Origin: a virus
IMG/VR virus record: IMGVR_UViG_3300046313_000423
Span: 1 to 50,272 of that record
Reading direction: 5' to 3' (one strand)
Length of the DNA stretch: 50,272 bases
Positions 26,799-34,014 of the stretch are shown here, one piece after another (position 1 is the first letter of the stretch; every line of letters begins with the position of its first letter). A program made the position numbers and the translations under genes. Below the pieces are notes generated by a model. It ran no database searches and was not told where the DNA came from. It was given only the letters and a program-made list of their open reading frames with translations.

Positions 26799-28373
26799 AT
26801 GGTCAAATTAACAAAAATAAGTTGGGAAATATTTTATGAATCTACAGATACTAAAGATATTGAAATTATAGAAAAGAGTTTAACTTTTTACAATGAAAAT
26901 TCCCGATTCAGCAATAACAATTATTGGGATGGATATATAAGGTATTTTGATAAAAAAAGAAAATGCTTCAACTTTGGACATTTATCACCAGTAATAGATA
27001 AGTTAATACAAAAAGATATACAATACACTATATCTGGAATCGATATTGAAGTATTCCAACCTACAGTATCTTATAATAAAGAATTAAGACCACATCAACT
27101 TGCTTCACTTTATAGTTTTTTTCAAACAAAATATGGAGTAATTAAAGTTCCAACAAGAGGGGGGAAAACATATATAGCTTCTGAAGCTATCAGATTAATT
27201 CAGTATAAAAATCCAGAATTCAAAGTGTTATTTGTAGTAGATAGTCAAATGTTATTTAATCAAGCATTGAATGATATTTCTTCATATTTAAAAATAAACA
27301 AAGAAGAAATTGGAATTATAAAAGATGGTAAATTTATAATAAAACAAATAAATATTACAACAATACAAACTCTACAGTCAATTCATGGAGGAGTAAAGAG
27401 AATCAAGAAAACAAAGGCTGTGAATAAAGTACTCATTAAAAAAACAAATCAAGAAATTAAAGGAGAAAAAAATATCAAGTTGACATTGAAGCAAAACTTA
27501 ATTGATTTTTTATCAGACATTAAATTTTTAATTGTTGATGAGTGTCATGAATACAGTTCAGATGACAGAATAAATATAATCAAACAAACAATAAATTCCG
27601 AATTTAATCTATTTTTATCAGCAACTCCATTCAAATCAGAAAACAGATTTGCCAATTTATCTTTAAGAGGGATTATTGGGGACATTCTTTATGAAATACC
27701 AGAGCAAGAATTGAAGAAAAGAGGTGTTTTAGCGCAAGATAAAGTAATTCTAATAAGAATTAGACATAAAGACAATAAGTACATTAATTTCAATGAATTA
27801 GACAATTATCAAGAATATGTTGATAAAGTTATAGTGAGCAATAAAGAACGTAATCAAATTGTAGTAAATGTGATAGAAACATGTAGAAAAATGAAATTAA
27901 AGACTTTAGTGTTATTTTCATTTAAGAAGCATGGATATAATATTTCAAAATTAACTTCAGATCCATTCATAACAGGAGACAATGGATTAGAAGATAGAGA
28001 ATTTGTAAAGGAAAAATTTCTCAAAGAAGGTGGTGGTGTATTATTGGCCAGCAATATATTCAATAAAGGTATTACATTACCTGAAGTGGAAATAATGGTG
28101 AATATTGGAGGTGGTAAAGAAAAATCAGGGTTAATACAAAAGAAAGGTCGTGTTTTAGGTACAACTAAAACTAAAAAAAAGGCTTTGATAATTGACTTTT
28201 TAGATGAGTCTGAATACTTTTCAGATCATAGTTTATCAAGATTAGAAGTTTATGAAGAATCCGTAGGTAGTGAGAATATAATTGTATTTGATTCTAATGA
28301 TGAAGATTTTTATGTTGAATTTAGAGAATTTGTAAAGCAATGGTTTGATGAAGATATACAAAATAATATGTGA
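26799..28373 (+). CDS. uvsW: UvsW-like SF2 DNA helicase
   Basis: This 524-residue SF2 helicase probably unwinds branched recombination and replication intermediates, as T4 UvsW does. An N-terminal domain (1-90) resembles the UvsW substrate-binding region (YWDGYIRYFDKK). LRPHQ at 97-101 is the Q-motif-like element. Walker A is PTRGGKT at 118-124, with an Arg where many have Ser or Gly. The DECH box is at 247-250, the SAT motif lies in LFLSATPF, and motif VI lies in LIQKKGRVLG. Length is close to T4 UvsW (503). It heads the replication operon and overlaps the next gene by 26 bp. Confidence 0.85.
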   Translation: MVKLTKISWEIFYESTDTKDIEIIEKSLTFYNENSRFSNNNYWDGYIRYFDKKRKCFNFGHLSPVIDKLIQKDIQYTISGIDIEVFQPTVSYNKELRPHQLASLYSFFQTKYGVIKVPTRGGKTYIASEAIRLIQYKNPEFKVLFVVDSQMLFNQALNDISSYLKINKEEIGIIKDGKFIIKQINITTIQTLQSIHGGVKRIKKTKAVNKVLIKKTNQEIKGEKNIKLTLKQNLIDFLSDIKFLIVDECHEYSSDDRINIIKQTINSEFNLFLSATPFKSENRFANLSLRGIIGDILYEIPEQELKKRGVLAQDKVILIRIRHKDNKYINFNELDNYQEYVDKVIVSNKERNQIVVNVIETCRKMKLKTLVLFSFKKHGYNISKLTSDPFITGDNGLEDREFVKEKFLKEGGGVLLASNIFNKGITLPEVEIMVNIGGGKEKSGLIQKKGRVLGTTKTKKKALIIDFLDESEYFSDHSLSRLEVYEESVGSENIIVFDSNDEDFYVEFREFVKQWFDEDIQNNM

Positions 28374-28953
28374 TTTATATACAGAATTTTATAGACAAGC
28401 GTCATTAAATACTAATTTTACATTCATACCTCATTCATCAGGTATGAAAAAAGATCAATTATTAATATGTAAATTCATAAAATACCTTGATCAAAATTAT
28501 AAAGAACAAGTAGACATAGTGTTTTTAATAGATTATTTCAAATTTCAATTCAGCCACTATGTTGGTATAAAAACTAAATATGGAACCAATGCTATAATGA
28601 TTCAATGGATAATTGGACCAAAAGCTATCGAAAGATGGAAAACAAGAGATGTGCGTAAAAAATGGATAGTGAGAGTGAAATTGAAGAATGAAGTTGAATT
28701 GAAATTTGTAAAAACATACAATAAGATATTAAAACAAAATTCTGAAAATAGATTTATACAACTTCACAAATATGAAGAAGATGACAAACAAAGATTCCAC
28801 AATACAGGTAATGGATTTCAATATTGTTTGTACAATACAACGTTATATAATCCACTAAGTAATTTGTGCTTATCGTGTTTAAATAACGATAAATGTAAAA
28901 AGATATTATCAATCAACCACCCTAATTTATATAAACAAAGAATAAATGAATGA
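28348..28953 (+). CDS. Protein of unknown function between two helicases, Cys-rich C-terminus
   Basis: This protein is 201 residues from the ATG at 28348; the codon before it is TTG and is less likely as a start. The N-terminal 120 residues are mixed alpha/beta with DIVFLIDYFKFQFSHYVG and a basic stretch WKTRDVRKKWIVRVK. The C-terminus has LCLSCLNNDKCKKIL followed by NHPNLYKQR, a short Cys motif that may bind metal. It overlaps the UvsW-like gene before it and the DnaB-like helicase after it, so its expression is coupled to both. A helicase-loader or accessory role would fit the position but is not shown by the sequence. Confidence 0.65.
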   Translation: MKIYKIICDLYTEFYRQASLNTNFTFIPHSSGMKKDQLLICKFIKYLDQNYKEQVDIVFLIDYFKFQFSHYVGIKTKYGTNAIMIQWIIGPKAIERWKTRDVRKKWIVRVKLKNEVELKFVKTYNKILKQNSENRFIQLHKYEEDDKQRFHNTGNGFQYCLYNTTLYNPLSNLCLSCLNNDKCKKILSINHPNLYKQRINE

Positions 28954-30280
28954 TAAATTAACAGGCGACTTCATATTACAATTATTCCACAGTTGCGTTA
29001 TAAATAGAACAATTTTTGAATTAGTTGTTGAAAATGTCAAAGAAAATTGGCTACCAGAAGAAAAACAAAGAAAATATCTATCAGAATTGCATAAATTGAA
29101 GGAAAAAGGTGCAAAGAAGATAATGTGGAGCGTATTTGAATTAGAATTCAGGAAAGAAAAAAATTTAAAAGATTACGCAAAACAAATACAAGATTATGAC
29201 TTAGAATACAATGAAGAGTTGATGATACAAACTCTTGAAGAATTCATAAAAAATTCAAAATTCATAGAATTGTATGATAAAACTTATGAAATATACAACA
29301 CTGGAGATAAATCAAAGGCATATAAGCTCTTAATAAGTAAGGCAGATGATTTGTCCAAATTTAGCTTGACAGGTGTCGATGATTTAATGTCTGTATTTGG
29401 AGATTTTAATAAGCGAAACACTGAAAGAATAATTGATAAGTCTATCAACACTATTGAAAAATTTCCATTTGGCATTGATGAATTAGATAGAATAACACAT
29501 GGTGGTTGCGAAAGAGGTGAATTCATTATGTTTGTCGGTGACGCAAAGTCTGGTAAATCTATATGTTTGATACATTGTGGTATAAATGCAGCTAGAAGAG
29601 GTGTTGGTGTATTACACTTCCAACTTGAAGGAACAAAAAAACAAGTTATGCAAAGATACGATTCAAGTTGGTCTGGGTCATTTTATTACGATGTCAAAGA
29701 AGCTCAAATGGCTGATAGTAAATTTGAAGATCACAAAAAGATTGTATCAAAACTTGGTAAGACAGATATTTGGATAGATTGCCCAGAAAAATTCTTAGCA
29801 AGATCAGTCGTAGACATAAGAAGAAAAATAATTGAAGTTAAGAAAACAAGAAAATTAGGAGTTGTAATAGTAGATTACTTGGATTTAGCAAATCCAGATG
29901 GTGAAAAATATTCATCTGGAGATGAAAGACATAGGCAACAAAAGGCATCAAGAATGTTAAAGGATTTAGCAGTAGAGCAAGACATTGCAATAATAACAGC
30001 AACTCAATCATCATCTATATCCAAAGAATTATTAGATGATCCTGACTTCGTCATAACAAGAGAACATTTAGCAGAAGATAAAGGTAAGGTCAGACCAGTA
30101 GATATGTTAATATCCATTAATAGAACACCAGATGAAAGAAAAACAAAAATAGCTAGATTATATTGCGATGCATTGAGAGAACACGATTCTGGTCAAGTTA
30201 TAAAAATAAAACAGAACCTTTCTAGAACTAGATTCTATGACAGAAAAGCAACATTGAATCTAATAATGGATGAAGAGTAA
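28946..30280 (+). CDS. dnaB: DnaB-like replicative helicase
   Basis: In this 444-residue protein the N-terminal domain (1-140) is helical, with a linker at about 140-175. The RecA-like core begins with FPFGIDELDRITHGGCERGE, Walker A GDAKSGKS at 198-205, a QLEGTKKQVMQRY segment, Walker B GVVIVDYLDLA, and the H-motif-like IAIITATQSS. The Arg finger region is near FVITREHLAEDKGKVRPVDM. It unwinds the fork in the 5'-3' direction together with the primase encoded next. Length matches T4 gp41 and DnaB (about 450-475). The stop overlaps the primase start (TAATG). Confidence 0.9.
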   Translation: MNDKLTGDFILQLFHSCVINRTIFELVVENVKENWLPEEKQRKYLSELHKLKEKGAKKIMWSVFELEFRKEKNLKDYAKQIQDYDLEYNEELMIQTLEEFIKNSKFIELYDKTYEIYNTGDKSKAYKLLISKADDLSKFSLTGVDDLMSVFGDFNKRNTERIIDKSINTIEKFPFGIDELDRITHGGCERGEFIMFVGDAKSGKSICLIHCGINAARRGVGVLHFQLEGTKKQVMQRYDSSWSGSFYYDVKEAQMADSKFEDHKKIVSKLGKTDIWIDCPEKFLARSVVDIRRKIIEVKKTRKLGVVIVDYLDLANPDGEKYSSGDERHRQQKASRMLKDLAVEQDIAIITATQSSSISKELLDDPDFVITREHLAEDKGKVRPVDMLISINRTPDERKTKIARLYCDALREHDSGQVIKIKQNLSRTRFYDRKATLNLIMDEE

Positions 30281-31245
30281 TGATATCTGAACAACAGCTC
30301 AAAGATTTATTAAATAAGCCTAAGAACGCTTCAAGGAAACATTTTGTTGCAACTTGTATATTTGATGAATGTCAAAAAGAAAATCATTTTTTCATAAATA
30401 AAGAAACAGGTCTTTGGGATTGTAAAAAGTGTGGCAAAGATGGTAATATTTTCACTTTCTTAGCAAAAGTTGGAGCATTACATTTATTACAAGGTAATAT
30501 AATAGATGACAGAGAAAGATTAACAAAATTTGATTTTCAACAATCGATTGATCAACAATCATATGAAGATTTTGCGATTGAAAATAAAAAATTACCAATC
30601 GGTTCAAAAGATTTTAAAAAAGATTCAAGCGAATACAAATACTTACTTTCCAGAAAATTCAATGAAATAGACTTTGAATTATATCAACCAAAATCAACCA
30701 AGATAAAAAAAGTATTTAAAGATTATGTAATATTACCTTTGATTCAAGACTTTGAAATAAAAGGTTATGTTGGCAGATATATAGGGAAAGACGATAACCA
30801 ACCAAGATATAGAAATTCAAAAGACACTGAATTTAGTAAATTATTAGGTGGATTTGATGAGATCAACAACAAAACAAACACCTTGATATTAGTTGAAGGA
30901 TACTTTGACAAAATATCAGTAACGTCAGAGTTAGAATTACATTATGTCGATGAATTGAAATGTTGTTGTACATTTGGTAAAAAAATTTCAGATTACCAAA
31001 TATGGTTGATTTTGAATAAAACAAATATCAAAAATATAATATTAATGTTTGATGCTAGAGATGCTGTAAATGATATGAAGAAATTCGCCTTTGAATTATT
31101 AAAATATTTCAATACACAAATAGCGGACACTGGTTACGACAATGATCCAGGTACGTTGTCTAAAAAAGAATTTGGAGAAATTTTACATAATTTACAAACC
31201 CCAAATCAATTTTGGTTAAATAAAATACAAAAGAAAAAATTTTAA
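30280..31245 (+). CDS. dnaG: DnaG-like DNA primase
   Basis: This 321-residue protein makes RNA primers for lagging-strand synthesis. The zinc-binding N-terminus has C26, C31, C48 and C51 within TCIFDECQ and WDCKKCGKDGNIFTFL. The TOPRIM core shows LILVEGYFDK with E206-G207 and the acidic FDARDAVND at about 257-265. Primases of this size (T4 gp61 342, T7 N-terminal half) lack the DnaG C-terminal helicase-binding domain, as here. It is coupled to the DnaB-like gene. The stop is followed by a 148-bp gap holding the first 78-bp repeat. Confidence 0.9.
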   Translation: MISEQQLKDLLNKPKNASRKHFVATCIFDECQKENHFFINKETGLWDCKKCGKDGNIFTFLAKVGALHLLQGNIIDDRERLTKFDFQQSIDQQSYEDFAIENKKLPIGSKDFKKDSSEYKYLLSRKFNEIDFELYQPKSTKIKKVFKDYVILPLIQDFEIKGYVGRYIGKDDNQPRYRNSKDTEFSKLLGGFDEINNKTNTLILVEGYFDKISVTSELELHYVDELKCCCTFGKKISDYQIWLILNKTNIKNIILMFDARDAVNDMKKFAFELLKYFNTQIADTGYDNDPGTLSKKEFGEILHNLQTPNQFWLNKIQKKKF

Positions 31246-31263
31246 TGATCTTATATATTGTGT

Positions 31264-31341
31264 AAATACAAGCATTTTAAAAATAATTTAAAATTTTATA
31301 CATAAAAATTTTTATTATACAAAAACAAATTAGATATTAGC
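31264..31341 (+). repeat. 78-bp A+T-rich intergenic repeat, copy 1
   Basis: This stretch matches 49585-49662 at 77 of 78 positions; the only difference is C31273 versus G49594. It contains an 8-bp inverted repeat ATTTTAAA/TTTAAAAT (31274-31281 and 31287-31294) and a 14-bp palindrome ATAAAAATTTTTAT (31302-31315). It ends 52 bp before the start of the winged-helix gene. Both copies stand upstream of a gene with the same orientation, so it is most likely a promoter with operator sites; an origin element is a second possibility. Confidence 0.9.
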
Positions 31342-31393
31342 GGTATAGAAACGGAACAATCCGTAAATGTTAAACAACTAAATTTAATGTAAA
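31316..31393 (+). promoter_or_regulatory. Probable promoter tail and 5' leader of the winged-helix gene
   Basis: The last bases of the repeat (TATACAAAAACAAATTAGATATTAGC, 31316-31341 region) lead into a 52-nt leader. The leader contains a small hairpin ACGGA-ACAA-TCCGT at 31351-31364. No host-type TTG/TAnnTTTG promoter is clear, so recognition by a phage factor is possible. The promoter call rests on repeat conservation and position. Confidence 0.45.
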
Positions 31394-32179
31394 ATGAAAA
31401 AATCAGTAAAAAAAGTAGAAGAAGTGAAAAACGAATTGCAAGTAGCAAATTTCACTCCAAAGGAAGAAAAGGTAATCATTAACTTGACACCAAAAGAAGA
31501 AATTGTTTTGAATGCTTTAATCGATTCATTAACTGCTGAAGCAGGATTTAGTGATATTGATTGTAATGATTTATCACAGTCTACAAAATTACCAGTAGCT
31601 ACTGTTAAAGCATTAGTTGGCTCATTGACCAAAAAAGAATTGGTTTTTACAGACAAAACTACAACTTCTGGAGCGAAACATTACGATTTGATATATTTAG
31701 CACCATTTGCTTGGATTTTACACCCAGAGTGGAAGGAAGAAGCAGAACATGCAATTGAGGTTAATGTGATTCAAGATTTAAGCGTTGATAAATTGGTAAA
31801 GGTTGATAAAATAAAAAAATCTGTGGTTAAGTCTATGAATGACTCTGATGATAAATCATTCGATAATTTTAAAGGCGAGGAATCTAAAGTAAATAAGCCA
31901 TATGGTGTATACGGTAAACACGGTGAGAATATAGAGATCGAGAACTTTAAAAGAGGAGATTTAATATCATTCACAGCTGGTGATAAGAATATGGTTGGGG
32001 AGTTTGTACACTTTCATGTAAATAATTGGTCTAAAAAGGGATACGCTGTGATCAAGTCTGAAGGTAAGATTTATGAAAGAGTTTTGGCAAATATTTCAAA
32101 ATTCAAAGAGGTTAAAAAGGCTTCAAAAAAGACCGTTGAGGTAAAAACAACTACTCTGAAGAAAAAATTGCAAAAATAA
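31394..32179 (+). CDS. Winged-helix DNA-binding protein with SH3-like C-terminus
   Basis: This 261-residue protein has a winged-helix/HTH segment at about residues 30-105 (LTPKEEIVLNALIDSLTA, then TKLPVATVKALVGSLTKKEL). It resembles MarR- or IclR-type regulators in layout. A second domain, about 180-240, is a small beta barrel (FKRGDLISFTAGDKNMVGEF, then KSEGKIYERVLANISKF). The C-terminus is lysine-rich. It lies alone between the 78-bp repeat and a strong terminator, so it is likely a separately expressed regulator or nucleoid-like protein. No family name can be given. Confidence 0.65.
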   Translation: MKKSVKKVEEVKNELQVANFTPKEEKVIINLTPKEEIVLNALIDSLTAEAGFSDIDCNDLSQSTKLPVATVKALVGSLTKKELVFTDKTTTSGAKHYDLIYLAPFAWILHPEWKEEAEHAIEVNVIQDLSVDKLVKVDKIKKSVVKSMNDSDDKSFDNFKGEESKVNKPYGVYGKHGENIEIENFKRGDLISFTAGDKNMVGEFVHFHVNNWSKKGYAVIKSEGKIYERVLANISKFKEVKKASKKTVEVKTTTLKKKLQK

Positions 32180-32192
32180 TCAAAAGTAGAAA

Positions 32193-32228
32193 AAAGACCT
32201 CCTTACTATGTTCAGGAGGTCTTTAATT
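32193..32228 (+). terminator. Terminator after the winged-helix gene
   Basis: An 11-bp perfect stem AAAGACCTCCT/AGGAGGTCTTT (32193-32203 with 32214-32224) has a 10-nt loop. It is A-flanked on the left and T-ended on the right, so it may work in both directions. It isolates the winged-helix gene from the sigma-like gene that follows. Confidence 0.9.
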
Positions 32229-32251
32229 ATAAACCAACCAACCAAACCTAA

Positions 32252-32863
32252 ATGAATATTAAACCAACTTCAGCAATACAAAAATTATATGACAAGTATG
32301 AATATATGTCTAAAAATTACGCAGAAAAAATCTTCAATTATCAAAGGTATGGATATGAAAAAGAAGATATAATACAAGAATTTCGCATAAAAATTTACAC
32401 ATCAATAATTACATATTCAGAAAAGTGGGCTGAATATAAAAACACTGGAAAATACAAACCAGTGCCGATAGAATTTTATCTAAAAACAGCCATGGTAAAT
32501 AAAGTTAAAGACTTTATTAAATTATTTAATATGGATTTAGTTGAAAATATTGACAAAATATCTATAGAAAATGATGGGTTTGACTACGGTGAAAGTAATA
32601 CAATCACTTCAGTAATGAGTTTATCAGATAATATTTGCGAAATAAATGGAGTTGATATCTTTCAAGGTTTAATCGGTAGAAAGAAAACAATATTCAGCGA
32701 TTATTTAAGTGGGTTCACAATAAGAGAATTGACTCAAAAATATCCAAGCATCAATATTGAAGCAGTGGTAAGCAATCAAATTGAAATATTGAATCAATAT
32801 AAAGATAGACTTTTAGATTATTCAAAATCAACATATTCATTAGTTGATCAATTTGAAGATTAA
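32252..32863 (+). CDS. Sigma-factor-like protein (first of two)
   Basis: This 203-residue protein resembles sigma-70 region 2: residues 15-95 hold YEYMSKNYAEKIFNYQRYGY, EKEDIIQEFRIKIYTSI (EDI..E is the core-binding signature) and FYLKTAMVNKVKDFIKLF. The C-terminal part has a possible region-4-like helix-turn-helix (about 155-185, SGFTIRELTQKYPSINIEAV). Phage sigma factors of this size, such as T4 gp55 (185 residues), direct RNA polymerase to late promoters. The gene is flanked by two terminators and an A-rich leader. A recombination or structural role cannot be excluded without a search. Confidence 0.6.
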   Translation: MNIKPTSAIQKLYDKYEYMSKNYAEKIFNYQRYGYEKEDIIQEFRIKIYTSIITYSEKWAEYKNTGKYKPVPIEFYLKTAMVNKVKDFIKLFNMDLVENIDKISIENDGFDYGESNTITSVMSLSDNICEINGVDIFQGLIGRKKTIFSDYLSGFTIRELTQKYPSINIEAVVSNQIEILNQYKDRLLDYSKSTYSLVDQFED

Positions 32864-32912
32864 TTAAAAACAAAGTTAACAAAAACAAAATCAAATTAAA
32901 AATTTATACAAA

Positions 32913-33923
32913 ATGGCTACAGAAAAATTATCACCAAAGCAAGTAAAAAAATTAGTTGAGATAGGAATCAAAGCTACAGATGAGAAAAAAGCAAAAGAAT
33001 TATTACTTGAATTTCTTGAAAAGAATGACATTGAAGGTGTTGAAGATTATGACATTGATCAATTGATAGAGATGGCTGAAGTGTTTTACGAACCTTCAGA
33101 TTCTGATGATGACGAAGAGGAAGAAGTTGAAGAGGAAGAAGAGGAGGATGAAGATGAAGAATCAGATGAGGATATTGACGATGAAGATGAAGAATTAGAA
33201 GAATTAGAAGAAGATGAAGAGGATGAAGAACCAACACCAAAGAAAGTAACCAAGTCAACACCAAAACCAGCTGTAAAACTGGTGGTTAAGTCTATCGCAA
33301 AAAAATCTAAAGTAGTTGAAGAAGATGAGGAGGAATTACTTGATGAAGTTGTTGAAGAAGTTAAGACTAAAAAAATAACAACCAAGCAAGCAAAACCTAT
33401 CCCACCGCCAGTTGTTAAGAAACAAAACACGACAGGAGCTGGAAGAAAAGTTGAATTATCTGGCGAGAAATGGGATGGTAGAAATGATAAAAAACATTTC
33501 AAAATGATTGAACCCTTTATTGAAGAATTCTTCGGTAAGGAAGAATTTCAAATTGACATTTTAAAGCAAGGATTCACCATTCGTTCATTGGGTAACAATG
33601 CTAAAACTACAGTATTCAATTTTGATGAGTTGAGAATACTTGATGGTGAATTAGTAGGTAATCTTTATTGTAATCGTTTCAAATCTGTAGATGATCTTTG
33701 TGAGTTATTACAAGATGATTTACAAGAACCAGAAAAAGTTATTGGAATGTTTAGAGGTGAATCGCACCCTTGTATTCGTAAAATAACCCAATCTGAAGTT
33801 TTTGAAGTATTCAATTCAGATGTTTTAAAAGAAGCTTTAAAAAGAGCTAATCACACTGATGTAAAAATGGGTAAAAACAGGGAAAAATTAGAAGAAAGTT
33901 TGACTAAGTCAAAGAAGAAATAA
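32913..33923 (+). CDS. Acidic low-complexity protein with a C-terminal globular domain
   Basis: This 336-residue protein starts with a helical segment (1-50, SPKQVKKLVEIGIKATDEKK) followed by about 60 residues that are mostly Glu and Asp. After a Lys/Pro-rich linker a folded domain lies at about 185-300 (EKWDGRNDKKHFKMIEPFIEEFF, RSLGNNAKTTVFNFDELRIL). No family is recognised. The acidic tract is encoded by a long run of G and A. It lies between two regulatory genes and ends before a strong terminator. A DNA-mimic or protein-binding role is possible but not shown. Confidence 0.7.
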   Translation: MATEKLSPKQVKKLVEIGIKATDEKKAKELLLEFLEKNDIEGVEDYDIDQLIEMAEVFYEPSDSDDDEEEEVEEEEEEDEDEESDEDIDDEDEELEELEEDEEDEEPTPKKVTKSTPKPAVKLVVKSIAKKSKVVEEDEEELLDEVVEEVKTKKITTKQAKPIPPPVVKKQNTTGAGRKVELSGEKWDGRNDKKHFKMIEPFIEEFFGKEEFQIDILKQGFTIRSLGNNAKTTVFNFDELRILDGELVGNLYCNRFKSVDDLCELLQDDLQEPEKVIGMFRGESHPCIRKITQSEVFEVFNSDVLKEALKRANHTDVKMGKNREKLEESLTKSKKK

Positions 33924-33951
33924 ACACAAAATAATAGATTACACAAACAAC

Positions 33952-33983
33952 AAAACGACACTGAAATATGTGTCGTTTTTTAT
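33952..33983 (+). terminator. Terminator after the acidic protein gene
   Basis: A 10-bp perfect stem AAAACGACAC/GTGTCGTTTT (33952-33961 with 33970-33979) has an 8-nt loop and is followed by TT-A-TT. It separates the acidic-protein gene from the nucleotide-metabolism and polymerase genes. Confidence 0.9.
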
Positions 33984-34014
33984 TCAAAGTTATAGTAAAT
34001 AAAAGAATTTAAAG

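Noticed and set aside
28345-28353. TTG as the start of the gene at 28348.
   Set aside because: An ATG follows immediately in frame, so the TTG is not needed. The same reasoning moves the starts at 38883 to 38910 and at 39476 to 39494, the latter giving a normal ATGA overlap.
29586-29777. Plus-strand 63-codon frame inside the DnaB-like gene.
   Set aside because: It overlaps the conserved helicase core in another frame and has no family features.
33086-33502. Minus-strand frame rich in Ser, opposite the acidic gene.
   Set aside because: It is the complement of Glu/Asp codons (GAA/GAT read as TTC/ATC or TCA frames) and has no leader or motif. Other long minus-strand frames (224-610, 6265-6618, 41084-41548) are shadows of the same kind.
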